Assembly: GCF_000002875.2 (NCBI RefSeq)
Contig: NC_009412.2
Span: 695,001 to 759,000, forward strand
DNA length: 64,000 nt
Source: Leishmania infantum JPCM5
Taxonomy: Eukaryota; Euglenozoa; Kinetoplastea; Trypanosomatida; Trypanosomatidae
Direction: 5' to 3'
Made by a program: the position numbers and the translations under genes. The notes under the pieces are model-generated. The model did no database searches. It had not been told where the DNA came from and saw nothing but the letters and a program-made list of their open reading frames with translations. This document shows, piece by piece, positions 1 to 11,100 of this stretch (positions are counted from its first letter, which is position 1; every line of letters starts with the position of its first letter).

Positions 1-493
1 AGCGAATCACGCGCTCGACCACGGCGGTTTCGGTCGTGTTGGTCACGCGTGCCGACGGTGGCATGTTGTACTCGTACAAGAGTCGTCCTCGCGCGTTGCC
101 GATGTGCTCTACCACGAGCATCATAGACTCCACCCAGGCATCCATGTTTACCGACTTCACTTTCGATACGTGCGTGCCCATAGAGCGGTGGATACCGGCG
201 CAGCGGAGGCAGAAGAAAATACCAAGGTTGGTGCTCGCCCAACGCGGCTGCTTCGTACCACAGTCGAAGCACTCGCGATTTTCCGGAAGACGCAGCAAGG
301 CATCGAAGCGCTGCAGCTGCTGCGCCGGCACACCCGCACGGCCCGTACCAGTTCTCGACGCAGCGGCGTTGATTGAACGCGTCTTGGTCGAGTACCTTGT
401 TTCGGAACCGCCAAACTCGGCACCGTTGTTGCTCGCGCTGGGCGCGTACCCGCCCCGCTCCTCCGGTTCGTAGTGTCGGAAACTAGTTGGCAT
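1..493 (-). CDS. ArfGAP-domain protein, N-terminal part (runs off left edge)
   Basis: This open frame has no stop before the window edge, so only residues 1-164 are visible. The ATG at 493 is preceded three codons upstream by an in-frame TAG, which fixes the N-terminus. After a Ser/Gly-rich leader of about 55 residues comes a complete ArfGAP zinc finger: Cys75, Cys78, Cys95 and Cys98 in the spacing CX2CX16CX2C, then the catalytic arginine finger Arg103 four residues after the last Cys (context GIHRSMG). ArfGAP proteins stimulate GTP hydrolysis on Arf GTPases during vesicle coat cycling at Golgi or endosomal membranes. Domains that would separate the subfamilies lie outside the window, so only the family is assigned. 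TOP3 lies upstream on the same strand. Confidence 0.9.
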   Translation of the reverse strand, partial: MPTSFRHYEPEERGGYAPSASNNGAEFGGSETRYSTKTRSINAAASRTGTGRAGVPAQQLQRFDALLRLPENRECFDCGTKQPRWASTNLGIFFCLRCAGIHRSMGTHVSKVKSVNMDAWVESMMLVVEHIGNARGRLLYEYNMPPSARVTNTTETAVVERVIR

Positions 494-1627
494 ACCGTGC
501 TATCATACAGAAGCACCGAGAGTTTTTCAATGGCGTGTATGCCCGTACGACTCGGCGGGTGGGCGCGCCACGCTCTCCTGTTCCACTTGTGGTGTAGACC
601 CTGTACAAGGAGCACCGGTAGAAGCACGCTGAGGGATGCTGAGACGTAAGATGATGGCGAGTGAAAGCTGACGTGGGCGTGTAGGTTTGCGTTCGGGCAG
701 AAGGCACTGGACAGTGCTAGGGGCCGACGGTGCTGCTGCAGCGGCTTTCCTTTATTGGGAAGAAGCGCTGTGGAATGGCAGGGGTCGAAGACCGCGACGA
801 TGCGCTACACCTTATCCGTGCCGTGGCGCGTATCCGTGTGATGCGAAATGGGAAATGGACACGCGAGACTATGCAGAGGACACAGGAGCAGGAGATCTAA
901 AGCTAGGGAAAGGAGGGGCTCAGGGAGGGAGGGGGGAGAAGGATGGTCAGTCGGCGGCAGTGCGGTGATACGAGGGCTGTCACCAAACTGCAGCCAAGGA
1001 AGGAGAGTAGCGAAACTGGCGCGAGGTGTCAGGGGAGAAAGGGAGGAAGAGTAGGGGCAGTCGCAGAGGAGCAGAAGATGTCAGAGAAAGAGAAAGGAAG
1101 GCATAGTCCAAGAGGGGGTGGCGGCATCGCAGTGCGTGGGATGGAGGAGTAGAACACTGGTGGATGCCGCCCCATCATCGACGCACTCTACGCACGGGTG
1201 CCGAGCAGTCTGCAATGAAGCAACTTCGCCCCTCCCCCATATCCAAAAGTGTCGCCTAGGTGGAACGGAGAGGAAAAAAATTGGTATAGCCCATCGCCCA
1301 GCTGAGCTGACGCACACGCCGCTGCATCAACAAGCAGCATCCACAGCACGCAGTGTCACCGCGTGGCTGACCTCCGCTCGGTTTTGTTCTCGCTGTCCAC
1401 GTGGGTGTGAGGGAGGAATGGAAGGAAGAACGCGGATGCACACGCGTCTGAGAGGTGGAGGAAAGGGAGCGGCTCGCAGGTCACGGCAACACACACATAA
1501 AGAAGGCAGAGAAAGCGCATGCCATCGGCTCACCCCCGTGCGCATGCGCACGCAGGCAAACGTGCACGCCTCGCTTATCCAGACTTCATTACCGCAACTG
1601 GGGACCGACGAAGGGGCTGCGGCACGC
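494..1627 (-). other. Intergenic spacer between TOP3 and ArfGAP
   Basis: No credible gene was seen. On the minus strand the stretch around 900-945 is a long pyrimidine tract, suited to an acceptor for the ArfGAP mRNA. A second pyrimidine-rich block lies around 1000-1110. The rest should be the TOP3 3' UTR. Confidence 0.6.
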
Positions 1628-4231
1628 TCACCGGCGATCCTCGCGGTTGCCACGTCCGCGACCACGTCCGCGACCACGTCCGCGTCCACGGCCGCCCCGA
1701 CCACCAGCAGCAGCGCCACCGATGCGGCGGAAGTTACCTATGCGGCCGCGCACTTCCTCGCAGAGCGGGCTCAGGCCTGGATGACAGAAGATGCACGCGA
1801 CAATGCGGTCCTTGCGGTTAGGCAAGACGCTCTTGCCTTCGGGGAACATGATGTCGAGGCAGTTGGAGGCGCATTCGGGGCACTCCTCGAAAGTGACGTA
1901 CACTCGCTGCGCTGTCGGTGGCAGCTTGATCATCATGGGGCACTTGTTGCAGCACACCTTCCACTGGCCAGCCGTCCGGGGAACGAAGGCCATGCTGCCG
2001 GCGCAGGAGCCGTCCACGCAGTCGCACACGTAGTTCGTGGCGAGGGAGTGCTCGCACGTGGGGTGGCGGCACTCGTCGCACGCCATGTGCCGCGTGGATG
2101 GTGCCGTCGTCGCCGCTGCCCCTCCACCGTACCCGCGGTGGTGGTGCTGTATGGCGGGGCGCATGTCCTCAAACGGCGGGTTGTTGTAGCAATGAGGACA
2201 GATGGGAAAGGACTTGCCGCCTTCGATGTGGCAGATGACGAGCTCGAAGTTGTCGATGGGGCACTTGAAGCTGGAGTACGGCTTAATGGTGCCGCCCTGC
2301 GGCAGCGCGAACGTCACCTCGCAGTACGGGCAGTAGAGCCGCTGGGGACGAGTGTCCAGGTGCTTCAGGTAGCGCATGCAGTTGCCGCACCGCGTAATCG
2401 GCTTCCCGGCGGCGGAGATGGCGGAGAAGGAGGCGCCCATGAGGGCATCAAAGACGTCTATGTGCTCTTTGAAGAACTTAAACTTAGCGAAGAAGAGGTC
2501 AAGCGAGTAGCTGAGCACGTCGTCGAGCTGCGCGCGGCCCTCGGCGATGTGGGTGACATACTCCTCCACGCGGCTGCGCACGAGCGGCAGCACCAGCTCC
2601 GGGTCGATGGCCTTGATGCCGTGGATGAGCACGATGCCAAGCTTTGATGGCTTCATGACACGCCCCGCCTGCACGCTGCAGTAGCCGCGCTCCACAATGT
2701 TGTTGACGTGGGTGGAGATGGACGCGTCGGTTCCGATACCGTTCTTCTCCATCAGCCCAATCAGGTCCGACTCCGTCAGGTACGACGGCGGCTGCGTCTG
2801 CCCCGCCTGCAGCCGCACATCGGACAGCTGGAAGGAGTCGCCCTTGTGGACGCCGGTCGGCATCCTGTCGTCCTCGACGCGGGCGTGCGGCATGATCTCC
2901 GTGAAGCCGGGGTCCTCCACCACCTTTCCCGAGATGCTAAAAAGCTCACCGCCAAGTTCGATCGTGATCTTCGTCTTGATTAGCCGGCAGTCTGGTGACA
3001 CCGAGGCGATGAAGTGTCGTGTAATGTACTCGAAGATGCGCCACTCATCCCCGGAGAGCTCGCTGGGCGACGCGCTTCGCATCGGCGTGATCGGCGGGTG
3101 ATCGCCAGCGTCCTTGCCTGCCTTGGGGCGCGCGTGTCCTTGCTGCAGCAGCGCCGTTACGTAGGCCCCCCACATGGAGTGGTTTTTCTGCTGAGCGAGG
3201 GCGCCGGCAAGGTTAAAAGATGGCGGGTATGCCGTGGATTCGGTACGAGGGTACGAAATATAGCCGCGGATGTACAGGTTCTCGGCGATGCTCATCACGT
3301 AGTGGGGGCCGATGCCAAGGGCCCTGCTTGCAATCTTCATGAGATCCACTGTGTTGAGGCCGGTCGGCCGCGGACGTGTGTCGTTGCTGACAGACACGTT
3401 GACGACGGTGGCCACCTTGCCGCTCTTGGTGATGCGCTGAAGGATCAGCCGCGCCATCGTCTCGTCGAAGAGGCGCCCGCGATCCCATTCGAATTGCAGC
3501 AGTGCGCCGCCGCGTGAGGCGACCGGGACGAGACGCCAAAAGTTCTCCGGCTTGAAGTTGAGGATCTCGTCATGGCGCTGCACGCAGAAGCCGAGCGTCG
3601 GCGTCTGGCACGGGCCGTAGCTGATAACGCTGGCATCCAAGTCGCCGTACTTGCCCTGGAAGTACTTGGTTTGAAACCGGGTGAAGGCTACGCCAACCTT
3701 CAGGTCGAGCTCCTGCCGGCACGTCACCGCGTCGCTGATGTTCTTGTTCGGCTTCCCGAGATTGCGGAAGGCGTGGAAAATCTCCTCCGCCGTGATGGCC
3801 GAGAAGTGCGCGCGGAAGATGCTGTGGTGGTTGTAGATCTCGCGTCGAACGACCTGCATCACCTCAAAACAAATGTTCTCCCCCTCACGATCACAGTCGA
3901 GCCACAGCACCAGTGTATCACAGCCTTGCGACTCATGCTCGAGGTGGTGGCTCACCTTCCCCGACGTGTCCTTCCACGTGATCGGCGCGGTGAAGAGCTG
4001 CTCCTCATCCGTGCGATCCCAGTTTTGATGCTGAGAGGTGAAGTCGCACGAGAAGACGTGGCCGGTAGTGCTCGTCACCTTGAAGTATGCGGGACTGCCC
4101 ATGAAATTGCCCGTGTACTCGTACACCGGCAGCGCACGGGTTCGGCGGGAGCAACTTCCGTTGCTCAAGATCGTCGCGATGCTCTCTGCCAGCGACGGCT
4201 TCTCAGCCACCATCAGCACATTGCGGCCCAT
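1628..4231 (-). CDS. TOP3B: DNA topoisomerase III, beta-type (type IA, RGG tail)
   Basis: This is a type IA topoisomerase of 867 residues, close to the length of animal TOP3-beta. It passes single strands through a transient 5'-phosphotyrosyl break. The Toprim domain is N-terminal (AEKPS at 10-14; acidic metal site DCDREGEN at 112-119). The active-site tyrosine is Tyr327 in YISYPRTES. From about 615 to 820 there are several CXXC pairs forming zinc-ribbon-like modules. The last ~30 residues are almost only Arg and Gly, an RGG/RG tail typical of TOP3-beta, which in animals also acts on RNA. The frame extends six codons upstream to a GTG, but the first ATG is at 4231, 64 bases after a candidate acceptor at 4296. 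Beta rather than alpha is inferred from the tail and length. Confidence 0.93.
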   Translation of the reverse strand: MGRNVLMVAEKPSLAESIATILSNGSCSRRTRALPVYEYTGNFMGSPAYFKVTSTTGHVFSCDFTSQHQNWDRTDEEQLFTAPITWKDTSGKVSHHLEHESQGCDTLVLWLDCDREGENICFEVMQVVRREIYNHHSIFRAHFSAITAEEIFHAFRNLGKPNKNISDAVTCRQELDLKVGVAFTRFQTKYFQGKYGDLDASVISYGPCQTPTLGFCVQRHDEILNFKPENFWRLVPVASRGGALLQFEWDRGRLFDETMARLILQRITKSGKVATVVNVSVSNDTRPRPTGLNTVDLMKIASRALGIGPHYVMSIAENLYIRGYISYPRTESTAYPPSFNLAGALAQQKNHSMWGAYVTALLQQGHARPKAGKDAGDHPPITPMRSASPSELSGDEWRIFEYITRHFIASVSPDCRLIKTKITIELGGELFSISGKVVEDPGFTEIMPHARVEDDRMPTGVHKGDSFQLSDVRLQAGQTQPPSYLTESDLIGLMEKNGIGTDASISTHVNNIVERGYCSVQAGRVMKPSKLGIVLIHGIKAIDPELVLPLVRSRVEEYVTHIAEGRAQLDDVLSYSLDLFFAKFKFFKEHIDVFDALMGASFSAISAAGKPITRCGNCMRYLKHLDTRPQRLYCPYCEVTFALPQGGTIKPYSSFKCPIDNFELVICHIEGGKSFPICPHCYNNPPFEDMRPAIQHHHRGYGGGAAATTAPSTRHMACDECRHPTCEHSLATNYVCDCVDGSCAGSMAFVPRTAGQWKVCCNKCPMMIKLPPTAQRVYVTFEECPECASNCLDIMFPEGKSVLPNRKDRIVACIFCHPGLSPLCEEVRGRIGNFRRIGGAAAGGRGGRGRGRGRGRGRGRGNREDRR

Positions 4232-5223
4232 TACGACCTTCACACGCACACTTTCCAGTCAACCGTCGCACCTGATCTTTTAGATGATGCTTGGCCTTGA
4301 TGGTCGAGAGAAGGACCACGAACAGTAAGGGGGAGAGGGGGCCGAAAAAGCCAACGTGATGCAGGAAAAGAAGCGATGGAGTGGGGAAAGAGGGGGGAGG
4401 AGGCCTTGCAGTTCTTGCGTTTCGGTTGCACACACACACACAGCGGCAAAAAAAAAAACATAAAAGGGAAGAAAGCCTGTGGATCCTGGAAAAAAAGAAG
4501 GGGAAAGTAGATGGATAAGTGGGCGGAGGAGAGAGAGAGTTCGAGGAGGGATGGTCCGCGCACACATGCAGCATTCGAGATTGAGAGAGATGATGAGGTT
4601 TGGCGGGAGAGCCACCACCACCCTAGTCAAGATCCGCTCGACCCACAAGCACGCAGCAGACCCAAGCTCCAGCATCGAGGGCCTAAAGGCTGCAGAAGTG
4701 AGGAGCAGAGAAGGAAGGAGGCAACAACATTTTGCATCCCGCCCCCCTCCCTCTCTCCATTACCTTCATCCTCGGCGTTCTTTTCAAGCTCTCTCGTGAA
4801 GTGCTTGGCAGTGCCTCCCTGTCACATTACATGCGCGGGCGCATGAGGGAGGGGGAGGGGGCTGCACGTTTGCGCCTCAGAAGTGGTGCGCGAAACAGCC
4901 CGCTGTGGTGCACGGCCAATAGCCGGGCGACAGACTCGGAAGTGGGCACATAGACTCCCGCTCCTCTCGCACCGTTCGCCTCTCCCTCTGTTTTTCTTCT
5001 TCTGTATCGTCAAAGCAGAATCGCTGGCAGGCGTGGGAAAGAGGAGGGGCCATGTATGTCTGCATGTTCTTGCGCAGAGGAGTACGTATGTTGCCGTGAT
5101 CTGTGCCGCGTGCCGTTCCTCGTGGAGCCGTCTTGAGAGGGAGGGAGATCAGGGTCTGCGGCAAAAGAAGCGATTAGAACAGGTTAGCACAGCGCGGCTC
5201 ACCTGCGGCGTCAGCAGACGGCT
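4232..5223 (-). other. Intergenic spacer between PCH2-like gene and TOP3
   Basis: No gene was seen. It holds the TOP3 leader and acceptor region (4290-4410, strongly pyrimidine-rich on the minus strand), a short A-run near 4449-4459, and the presumed PCH2 3' UTR. Confidence 0.6.
4296..4350 (-). promoter_or_regulatory. Candidate spliced-leader acceptor for TOP3
   Basis: On the minus strand a pyrimidine-rich run of about 50 bases ends in AAG, with AG at 4297-4296. This gives a 5' UTR of 64 bases to the ATG at 4231. Position is inferred from pattern only. Confidence 0.5.
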
Positions 5224-6978
5224 TTAGGAACCGCTATTCGCATCGAGTACGGCCACCTCAGCAGCCTCCTCTGCAACCTTGAACAACGCCTCCAGGTAGT
5301 CCCGCAGAGGCAGAGGCGCATCGAAGCCACCTCTCTGGTCCCCCTGCCACGCCGACTCGCTACCACCGCAGCCGCCAGTGTAAGAATTGCACATGCACGC
5401 GCCGTACGCCAAGAACGGCAGTTTCTTCAAGGTGCGGCCGTTCAGGCCCACGCACACCTCGGCAATGTGATGGAGCAGCTCACTGATCGTGTACGCATTG
5501 CCAGAGAGGCAGTGCGACGGCGATTGGGGATGCGCTGGTTGCGGGGCGGGTGCCGTTCCCAAACTCGTGGATGTCGGTATCATCTGCTGCGGCGGTTTGT
5601 GAGACTTACTCGGCACGTCGTGCAACGCGGTCAGCTCTTCATTCCACATGTGTGCGGCCTCGGCGGTGCCGCTGCCGCCAACCAGTAGATGACCGCCAAG
5701 GCTGCGGTGCGCGCCTACGTTGCCCCGGTGTGCCGCTTGCCCCTCATCCTGGCAACGCTCGTCCGCAAGAGAAACCCCGTTCAGTTCGTCGGGTAGCACG
5801 GACGTCCCCGCTTGCGGCGCAGCCACCAACCGCTTGTCCACCAATTCCTGCACACCCGCATATAGAATGAGGAAGCGTGCCTGCACGCCTGGCGGGCCGA
5901 CATACACGCGCTTGTCCGCTCTGTCCAGCAGCGCTGCATCGATTGCCGCCGTCAAGTTGGTCGTGGCAAGGACGACGATGTTCTTGCAGTCCTGCAGTCG
6001 ATCCATCTGTGTGAGCAGTGCATTCACAACACGGATCGAGTCAGATGGTTCGTTGCCCTTCATGGCGGAGGTGCGAGCTGCCGCGAGGCTCTCCACCTCG
6101 TCCATCACGCAGCACACCAAGCACTCCTTGTCGTCGGCGATGCGGTGCACCTGCTCAAACAGCTGCAGCACGCGTTTGCCGCTCTCGCTGAACCAGCGAC
6201 TGAACAAACTATGAGCGTTGATCTCCAAAAGGCACGCGCGAGCGTACACCGACGAGGCGAGGCGGATTGACAGTTTCTGTGCCAAGGCGCGGCACAGCGA
6301 CGTCTTGCCCGTGCCTGGCGGGCCGTGGAAAAGAACAAGTCGATTCCACGTCACAAAGTTGGAGCTCACCCCGGCGTGGGTGAACCGCATGGCGGCGTCC
6401 ACGTAGCTCACGATGTCCCGCTTGAACGCAATCGACGCCGCCTCACTCTCGCCATAGTACAGCGACTCCCACTGGCCCTCCAGTGAGACGTGCGGCAGGG
6501 GTGTCACGGTGAAGGTCGACGCACTGTCACCTTCGTCGCCGCCGCTGTGCATGCTGTCGGCCGTGCACCACGCCGGCAGAGACGCCTGGGTAACCGGGGC
6601 AGACGCGGCAGACGATAGTGGCCTGCAGAGAGTTTCACCGTGGAGTCGGTACAGGCACATACAGAAGTGCACCTGCTCCATATTTGTCCACGAACAGCCT
6701 GTCGGGAAGGAGACGTCACACACCCGCACCGACGCGACATCATCTCTCAGCAGAGGCGGCGCATCTGCGAGAGAGATGGTGGCGCCAGGGAGAAACGGCG
6801 GCAGGTGGCCCGCGGCCAGTCGGCGGCTCGCCTGCACGCGCACATAGGATCGGACAAGGCAGCTGAGCTCGGGCCAAGCAGCGGTATCGGCCGTGGTCCT
6901 CACTTCGATCACCACAAGGTACCGCGTCGATTCGCCCTCAGGGGGGAGTGGTGATGAGCTAGATGGGCGGTGCATCAT
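5224..6978 (-). CDS. PCH2: Pch2/TRIP13-like AAA+ ATPase
   Basis: This 584-residue AAA+ ATPase most resembles Pch2/TRIP13, which remodels HORMA-domain proteins (meiotic axis proteins; Mad2 in the spindle checkpoint). The Walker A motif GPPGTGKT is at 219-226, the Walker B core VMDE at 291-294 with the Pch2-like context EVESLA, sensor-1 TTN at 339-341, and a candidate arginine finger in DRADKR at 352-357. An N-terminal region of about 200 residues without clear motifs corresponds to the Pch2 N-domain. Between about 385 and 500 there is a low-complexity Gly/Ala/Ser/Pro insertion inside the AAA lid, which is longer than usual. Two adjacent ATG codons (6978, 6975) could start the protein. A candidate acceptor at 7037 gives a 58-base leader. 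Confidence 0.9.
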   Translation of the reverse strand: MMHRPSSSSPLPPEGESTRYLVVIEVRTTADTAAWPELSCLVRSYVRVQASRRLAAGHLPPFLPGATISLADAPPLLRDDVASVRVCDVSFPTGCSWTNMEQVHFCMCLYRLHGETLCRPLSSAASAPVTQASLPAWCTADSMHSGGDEGDSASTFTVTPLPHVSLEGQWESLYYGESEAASIAFKRDIVSYVDAAMRFTHAGVSSNFVTWNRLVLFHGPPGTGKTSLCRALAQKLSIRLASSVYARACLLEINAHSLFSRWFSESGKRVLQLFEQVHRIADDKECLVCCVMDEVESLAAARTSAMKGNEPSDSIRVVNALLTQMDRLQDCKNIVVLATTNLTAAIDAALLDRADKRVYVGPPGVQARFLILYAGVQELVDKRLVAAPQAGTSVLPDELNGVSLADERCQDEGQAAHRGNVGAHRSLGGHLLVGGSGTAEAAHMWNEELTALHDVPSKSHKPPQQMIPTSTSLGTAPAPQPAHPQSPSHCLSGNAYTISELLHHIAEVCVGLNGRTLKKLPFLAYGACMCNSYTGGCGGSESAWQGDQRGGFDAPLPLRDYLEALFKVAEEAAEVAVLDANSGS

Positions 6979-7036
6979 CGCAAAGCCGCACCTCCGCTGC
7001 TGGCCCTAAAGGTGGGTTACGGTGCGACGCTATTAG

Positions 7037-7100
7037 CTGAATGCGTATATGCGGTTGAGTGAGTGAGCGCGGTAACGAGAGGGGGAGGGGAGAAAGGGGG
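7037..7100 (-). promoter_or_regulatory. Candidate spliced-leader acceptor for PCH2-like gene
   Basis: On the minus strand a pyrimidine block at 7100-7075 is followed, without an intervening AG, by the first AG at 7038-7037, 58 bases before the ATG. Confidence 0.5.
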
Positions 7101-7754
7101 ATTAACACAAGCACGCGAAGGCAACGCGCTCCCTGCCTTTGCACCAGAGCAAACAGAAAAGGGAGGCGTGTGCACGGGCTGTGTACAACGACTTCCGCGT
7201 GATGGCAACAGCAACGCTCTGTCTATGGCTATATATGCCTGTCTTTGTGTGTGCGTGTGTGGAAAGGGTAGAGGGAGGGGCTTTCTATGAAGCTGTGTGG
7301 TGTCTGGTCGTAGATACGAGTACGCTGTGTGCGTGTGGCGCCTCTTCGAGTCGCACAGGAACCTCGCTTTCTCACACACACGCCTTGCCCGGCCCTTTAC
7401 CGAAAGAGGAGAAGAGGACAAGGAAGGCGTGGTAGGGGCAGGAAGGGTGCCGAAGAGCAGTTCTGGGTACTCCCAGTAGCCCTCACATCAGTGTCTGTGC
7501 GTGTTTGTCCGTGTGGTTAGAGGGAGAGAACGAGAAGAGGCGAAGAGAGATTGAGGGGGGAGGGATGAGCGAGATGAGGGTGCGCGCCGGGAAGGGGGGG
7601 GGCGCAAGGAGCTAAAGATACTCGTGGCAATGTGTACGGATCCATGACGTCTGTGTCCGTCGTGGGCCAGCCATGCGCCCATACAGACGCACAGAAGCAC
7701 ACATGCCACTGCAAGCACGCTTCTTAGTGTACACAAGCGTGCGCATGTAGGTGT

Positions 7755-7756
<2 letters not shown>

Positions 7757-7785
<29 letters not shown>
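7757..7785. repeat. (GT)n microsatellite
   Basis: About 14 uninterrupted GT units in the 3' UTR/spacer downstream of the giant orphan gene. Confidence 0.95.
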
Positions 7786-8132
7786 GTGGGAAGGTTTTGA
7801 GAGCCATTCGCTTTATCAGCGTATTGTCTACTCTTCCTCTGCTCCTCACGTACATATCTTACCTCCCTCCTCTCCCGTAGACAAGTCTGTCTTCTTGGTC
7901 ACTGCATCATCCACTACAGACCGGCAAGCAAGCGATGCCACAGGTGAGAAGAGCGGCGGAGGTAATACACAGAAACTTGGCTGTCCTACCGACTCCGTCT
8001 CGTCTCCTCTTCAATCCACCCGCGACGTGAGATGGTCATCTTGCGGTGTGACAGTACTCGATCGCGGAGGATGGAGTGGTTGAAGTTGCATCTCCCTGGC
8101 GGACAAGACAGCTGTCTACGGTCATGGGTGTG

Positions 8133-11100
8133 CTACCCGCGGAGAGATGCGGTTTGCCCCCCGCGCGGTGGGGAGACGTTCGGCGGCGCCTCCGGTGTGG
8201 TTGTCACTGAGGCTGCGCTCGCCCCCAGAGCTTCCAGCTGTATCCGCATCCACTCCGCCACAGCGTGCGCATCTGCGTTTGCCGTCTCCGTCGTCCATGT
8301 ATTATCGCTGAACACAAGAGACGAGTGGCCGGCACACTGCGCTGCCCAGTTGAAGCTCTGCTGTAGCTGCGTCACCCAAGACCGCCGCGCCGCCGACGTG
8401 GACGTCCTTGGCGCAGATGGGGACTCACTGGCAACCTCAGCAGGGTCGCGAGCAATCGCGGCGCACCACGTCTCCACGCAGTTCTTCACGCGACGCCAAA
8501 ACGCGGCGTCCTCGACAAACAGCTGTGGAATGGCTTCCAACAAGCCGCAGCGCCAGGCCCCTGCGAGGGGAAGCGCGTCGTCCAGCACCGCCCGCCCCGA
8601 CGCCACTGCCGCAGTAGGCGGCCATGTCGGATACGAGGCAGATGAAGCAGAAGATGCTGAGACGCCACCCTCATCACTGTCGGCAGAGGCCGCGGCGCGC
8701 TCCAGGAAGGGAACGAACTCGTCCCTCAAAAGACTCTGATATGCCTGTCGGTAGTGGTGGTCTGAAGCCGTGCCGCACGCCTCCAGCACCAGCGTCCAAC
8801 CCACAACGTCCAGCGTGGCGATCCGCGTTGTGGTGGTTGCCGCCGAGGCTGCGGGGGTCGTGGTGCCGAAGACGAGGCACGCCAGCAGCTGTTCAAACAA
8901 CTGAGTCCCTGCGCAGTTCACCATAGCGCCGCAGTACAGCGCCGACACCCAGAGTGAGACGTCGGACACGGCTACATCATCCTCTTCGTGGAGGAGGCGG
9001 CGAGCAAGATCGCCCCAGGCGTGCCGCAGCTGCGACGGCGCATTACACACGGCGGACGGTACGGCAGCTGTGCGGAAGAGAGGCGCCGAAGCCCCACTGC
9101 CGTTACGGTGTGGGTATCTCATCTCCCCCACGCGCAGCGCCGCGCAATCGGTCGACGACCGCGGCAGCGCGATTCCGCCGCGCTGCGACGCATCGCCGCC
9201 GCCCCCACCTCGTCGGGGTCGCTCCGCCGCGGAGGCGGCGCTCGCACGATCTGCGGGAGAATGAGCGGCGCTGCCTGGCGTCTGATCGGACCCGGGTGAC
9301 AATGACGGCGACAAGGGCAGAAGATCACTACGCAGCAGCATTTCTGCTTGATGGTGCCGCTGGAAGTTCACGGCAGACACGGCAACGGCCTTGAACACCA
9401 CCTCTAGCATCGCCCACGAAATCCTCGCGCGCGCGTCGCGCAGGTATTGCGTGAGAGGCAGAAGCACAGCTGAAAACTCCGGCGCATTGACGGTCAGAGT
9501 GCACAAGTACAGCGCGTGTCGCGATGCCATCAGCCGGTCCATGGCTATACGGTGTAGAAGAGACTCGAGTGGGGCCTGAGACCAGAGGGGCAGCGTAGAG
9601 AGTCCCAGACGGCCTGGCTCTGCTTCGGTAGTGGCACCATGGCTGGCACTCTCAGACGCGCTCACCTTCGCTGCCGAACGGGACACGGGTGACAGAGCAA
9701 GGGTGCTTCTGGAACGCGTCGCCTCCGCGGCGGCGGCGCAGGGCCCCTCTCGACGCTGCAGTGACCCTCTGGTGCTGACTGGAACGCTGCGCAAGACGTA
9801 CTCGACAGACGATTTTGCGCTGCCGATCAGCGCCAGGTTCAGAAGCTGGGGCAACCGAGCTTTCGTGCAGCGAAGCACTTCAGCATCCACGTACGGCATC
9901 AGCCGCGTCACCTGCTCCCGAAAGCACACAAGGAGGGGATCGATCGAGACGCCTTCGTCGCCGTCGCGGGGCGCGCTCGGCCGAGCAGCAGCACCGGCCT
10001 CCGCAACGCCGCCCCCGCGCTTCGCCAGTGGCACTGCTTCACAGCTTGTTTCGTCGCTGGTATGGTCGCCAAACTGCCCGTCCTTCTCGAGAGGCAGCGC
10101 CTGCGCCAGCGACGCTTGCGCGCACTGCTGCCATGGCATGCGGCGAGTGATGACGCCTAGCATCTGCATCACCTCCACAGCATTCCCGTGCTCTGCGTAC
10201 GGCACAAAATCGGCCACCGCATCCAGCAGCGATGCGTACAAGAGTCGGAGCAGGTGGCGCATTCTCTCAGGCTTGCCGTTGCGGGAAGTACGCAACGTAT
10301 CCTGGTCAGCACCCTGCTCTGCCCCACTGCACCTCGCTGCTGCGCAAGCGAGCGTTTCTGCGTAGGCTGTAAGGCGCTCGTGAAGCTCGCTGGTCACCAC
10401 CAGCACGTTGCAGAAGCGCTGCCCATGCTGCTGGTGCGGCGTGGCCGCGTGCAATGTACCCGCCTCGGCCTCACCCTTACTATCACCGTCGACCTCTGCA
10501 GCAGCGGCCCATGCTGATGCTTTCAAGCCTACGCGGGATGCGTTTGCATCGTCCGCGTCTGCGCCACCACTGCTACTGGCGTCGCCCTCGCCGGATGCGG
10601 CGGTGAGATCAGCGTGCTGCCTTCTAGCACGATGGAAAAGCACAACGGCCTCGGCGCAGCTCGTGCGTAGTCGTGCCAAAAAACAGCGGAGCCGCGACGT
10701 GGCGAGCGACGGCCCGTCCCTGGCCACATCGCAGTCCTCAGCGCAAGACGAAGCGGTCTCTGAAGTACCGCCACAAGACACAGTGGCGGCGCTGACCGCG
10801 CCACGACTGCCGTCACAACTAGTCGACGCTGAGAGAGGCTGTGTAGAGTCGTCGCGCTTCTGCGACGCTGCCAGGACGGAGTACAGCGAAGAGACAAGGC
10901 AGATGCCAATGTGGCGCGAGTGGCAGCTCGTGAGGACCGCGTCATGCAACTTGCGCACCCACGGCGACGGCGACTCCCGCAGTGACCCGTCGAGCTGTGG
11001 AGCAGAGCCGGATGCGACGACGGCGGCAGGGGCAAAACGCGGAGGCGACGGCGTTGCTGCTGTGGTGGCGAGGTCGGCGCACGCTGTTGGTTGCGCATTC

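Larger units (their letters stand above)
6979..8132 (-). other. Intergenic spacer between giant orphan gene and PCH2-like gene
   Basis: No gene was seen. Apart from the acceptor region at 7037-7100 it contains a (GT)n run at 7757-7785 and further pyrimidine-rich blocks on the minus strand near 7520-7615. Confidence 0.6.

Noticed and set aside
1118..2647. Plus-strand open frame of 509 codons
   Set aside because: It lies antisense to TOP3, whose motifs are unambiguous; high GC at third positions makes the opposite strand stop-poor. No motifs.
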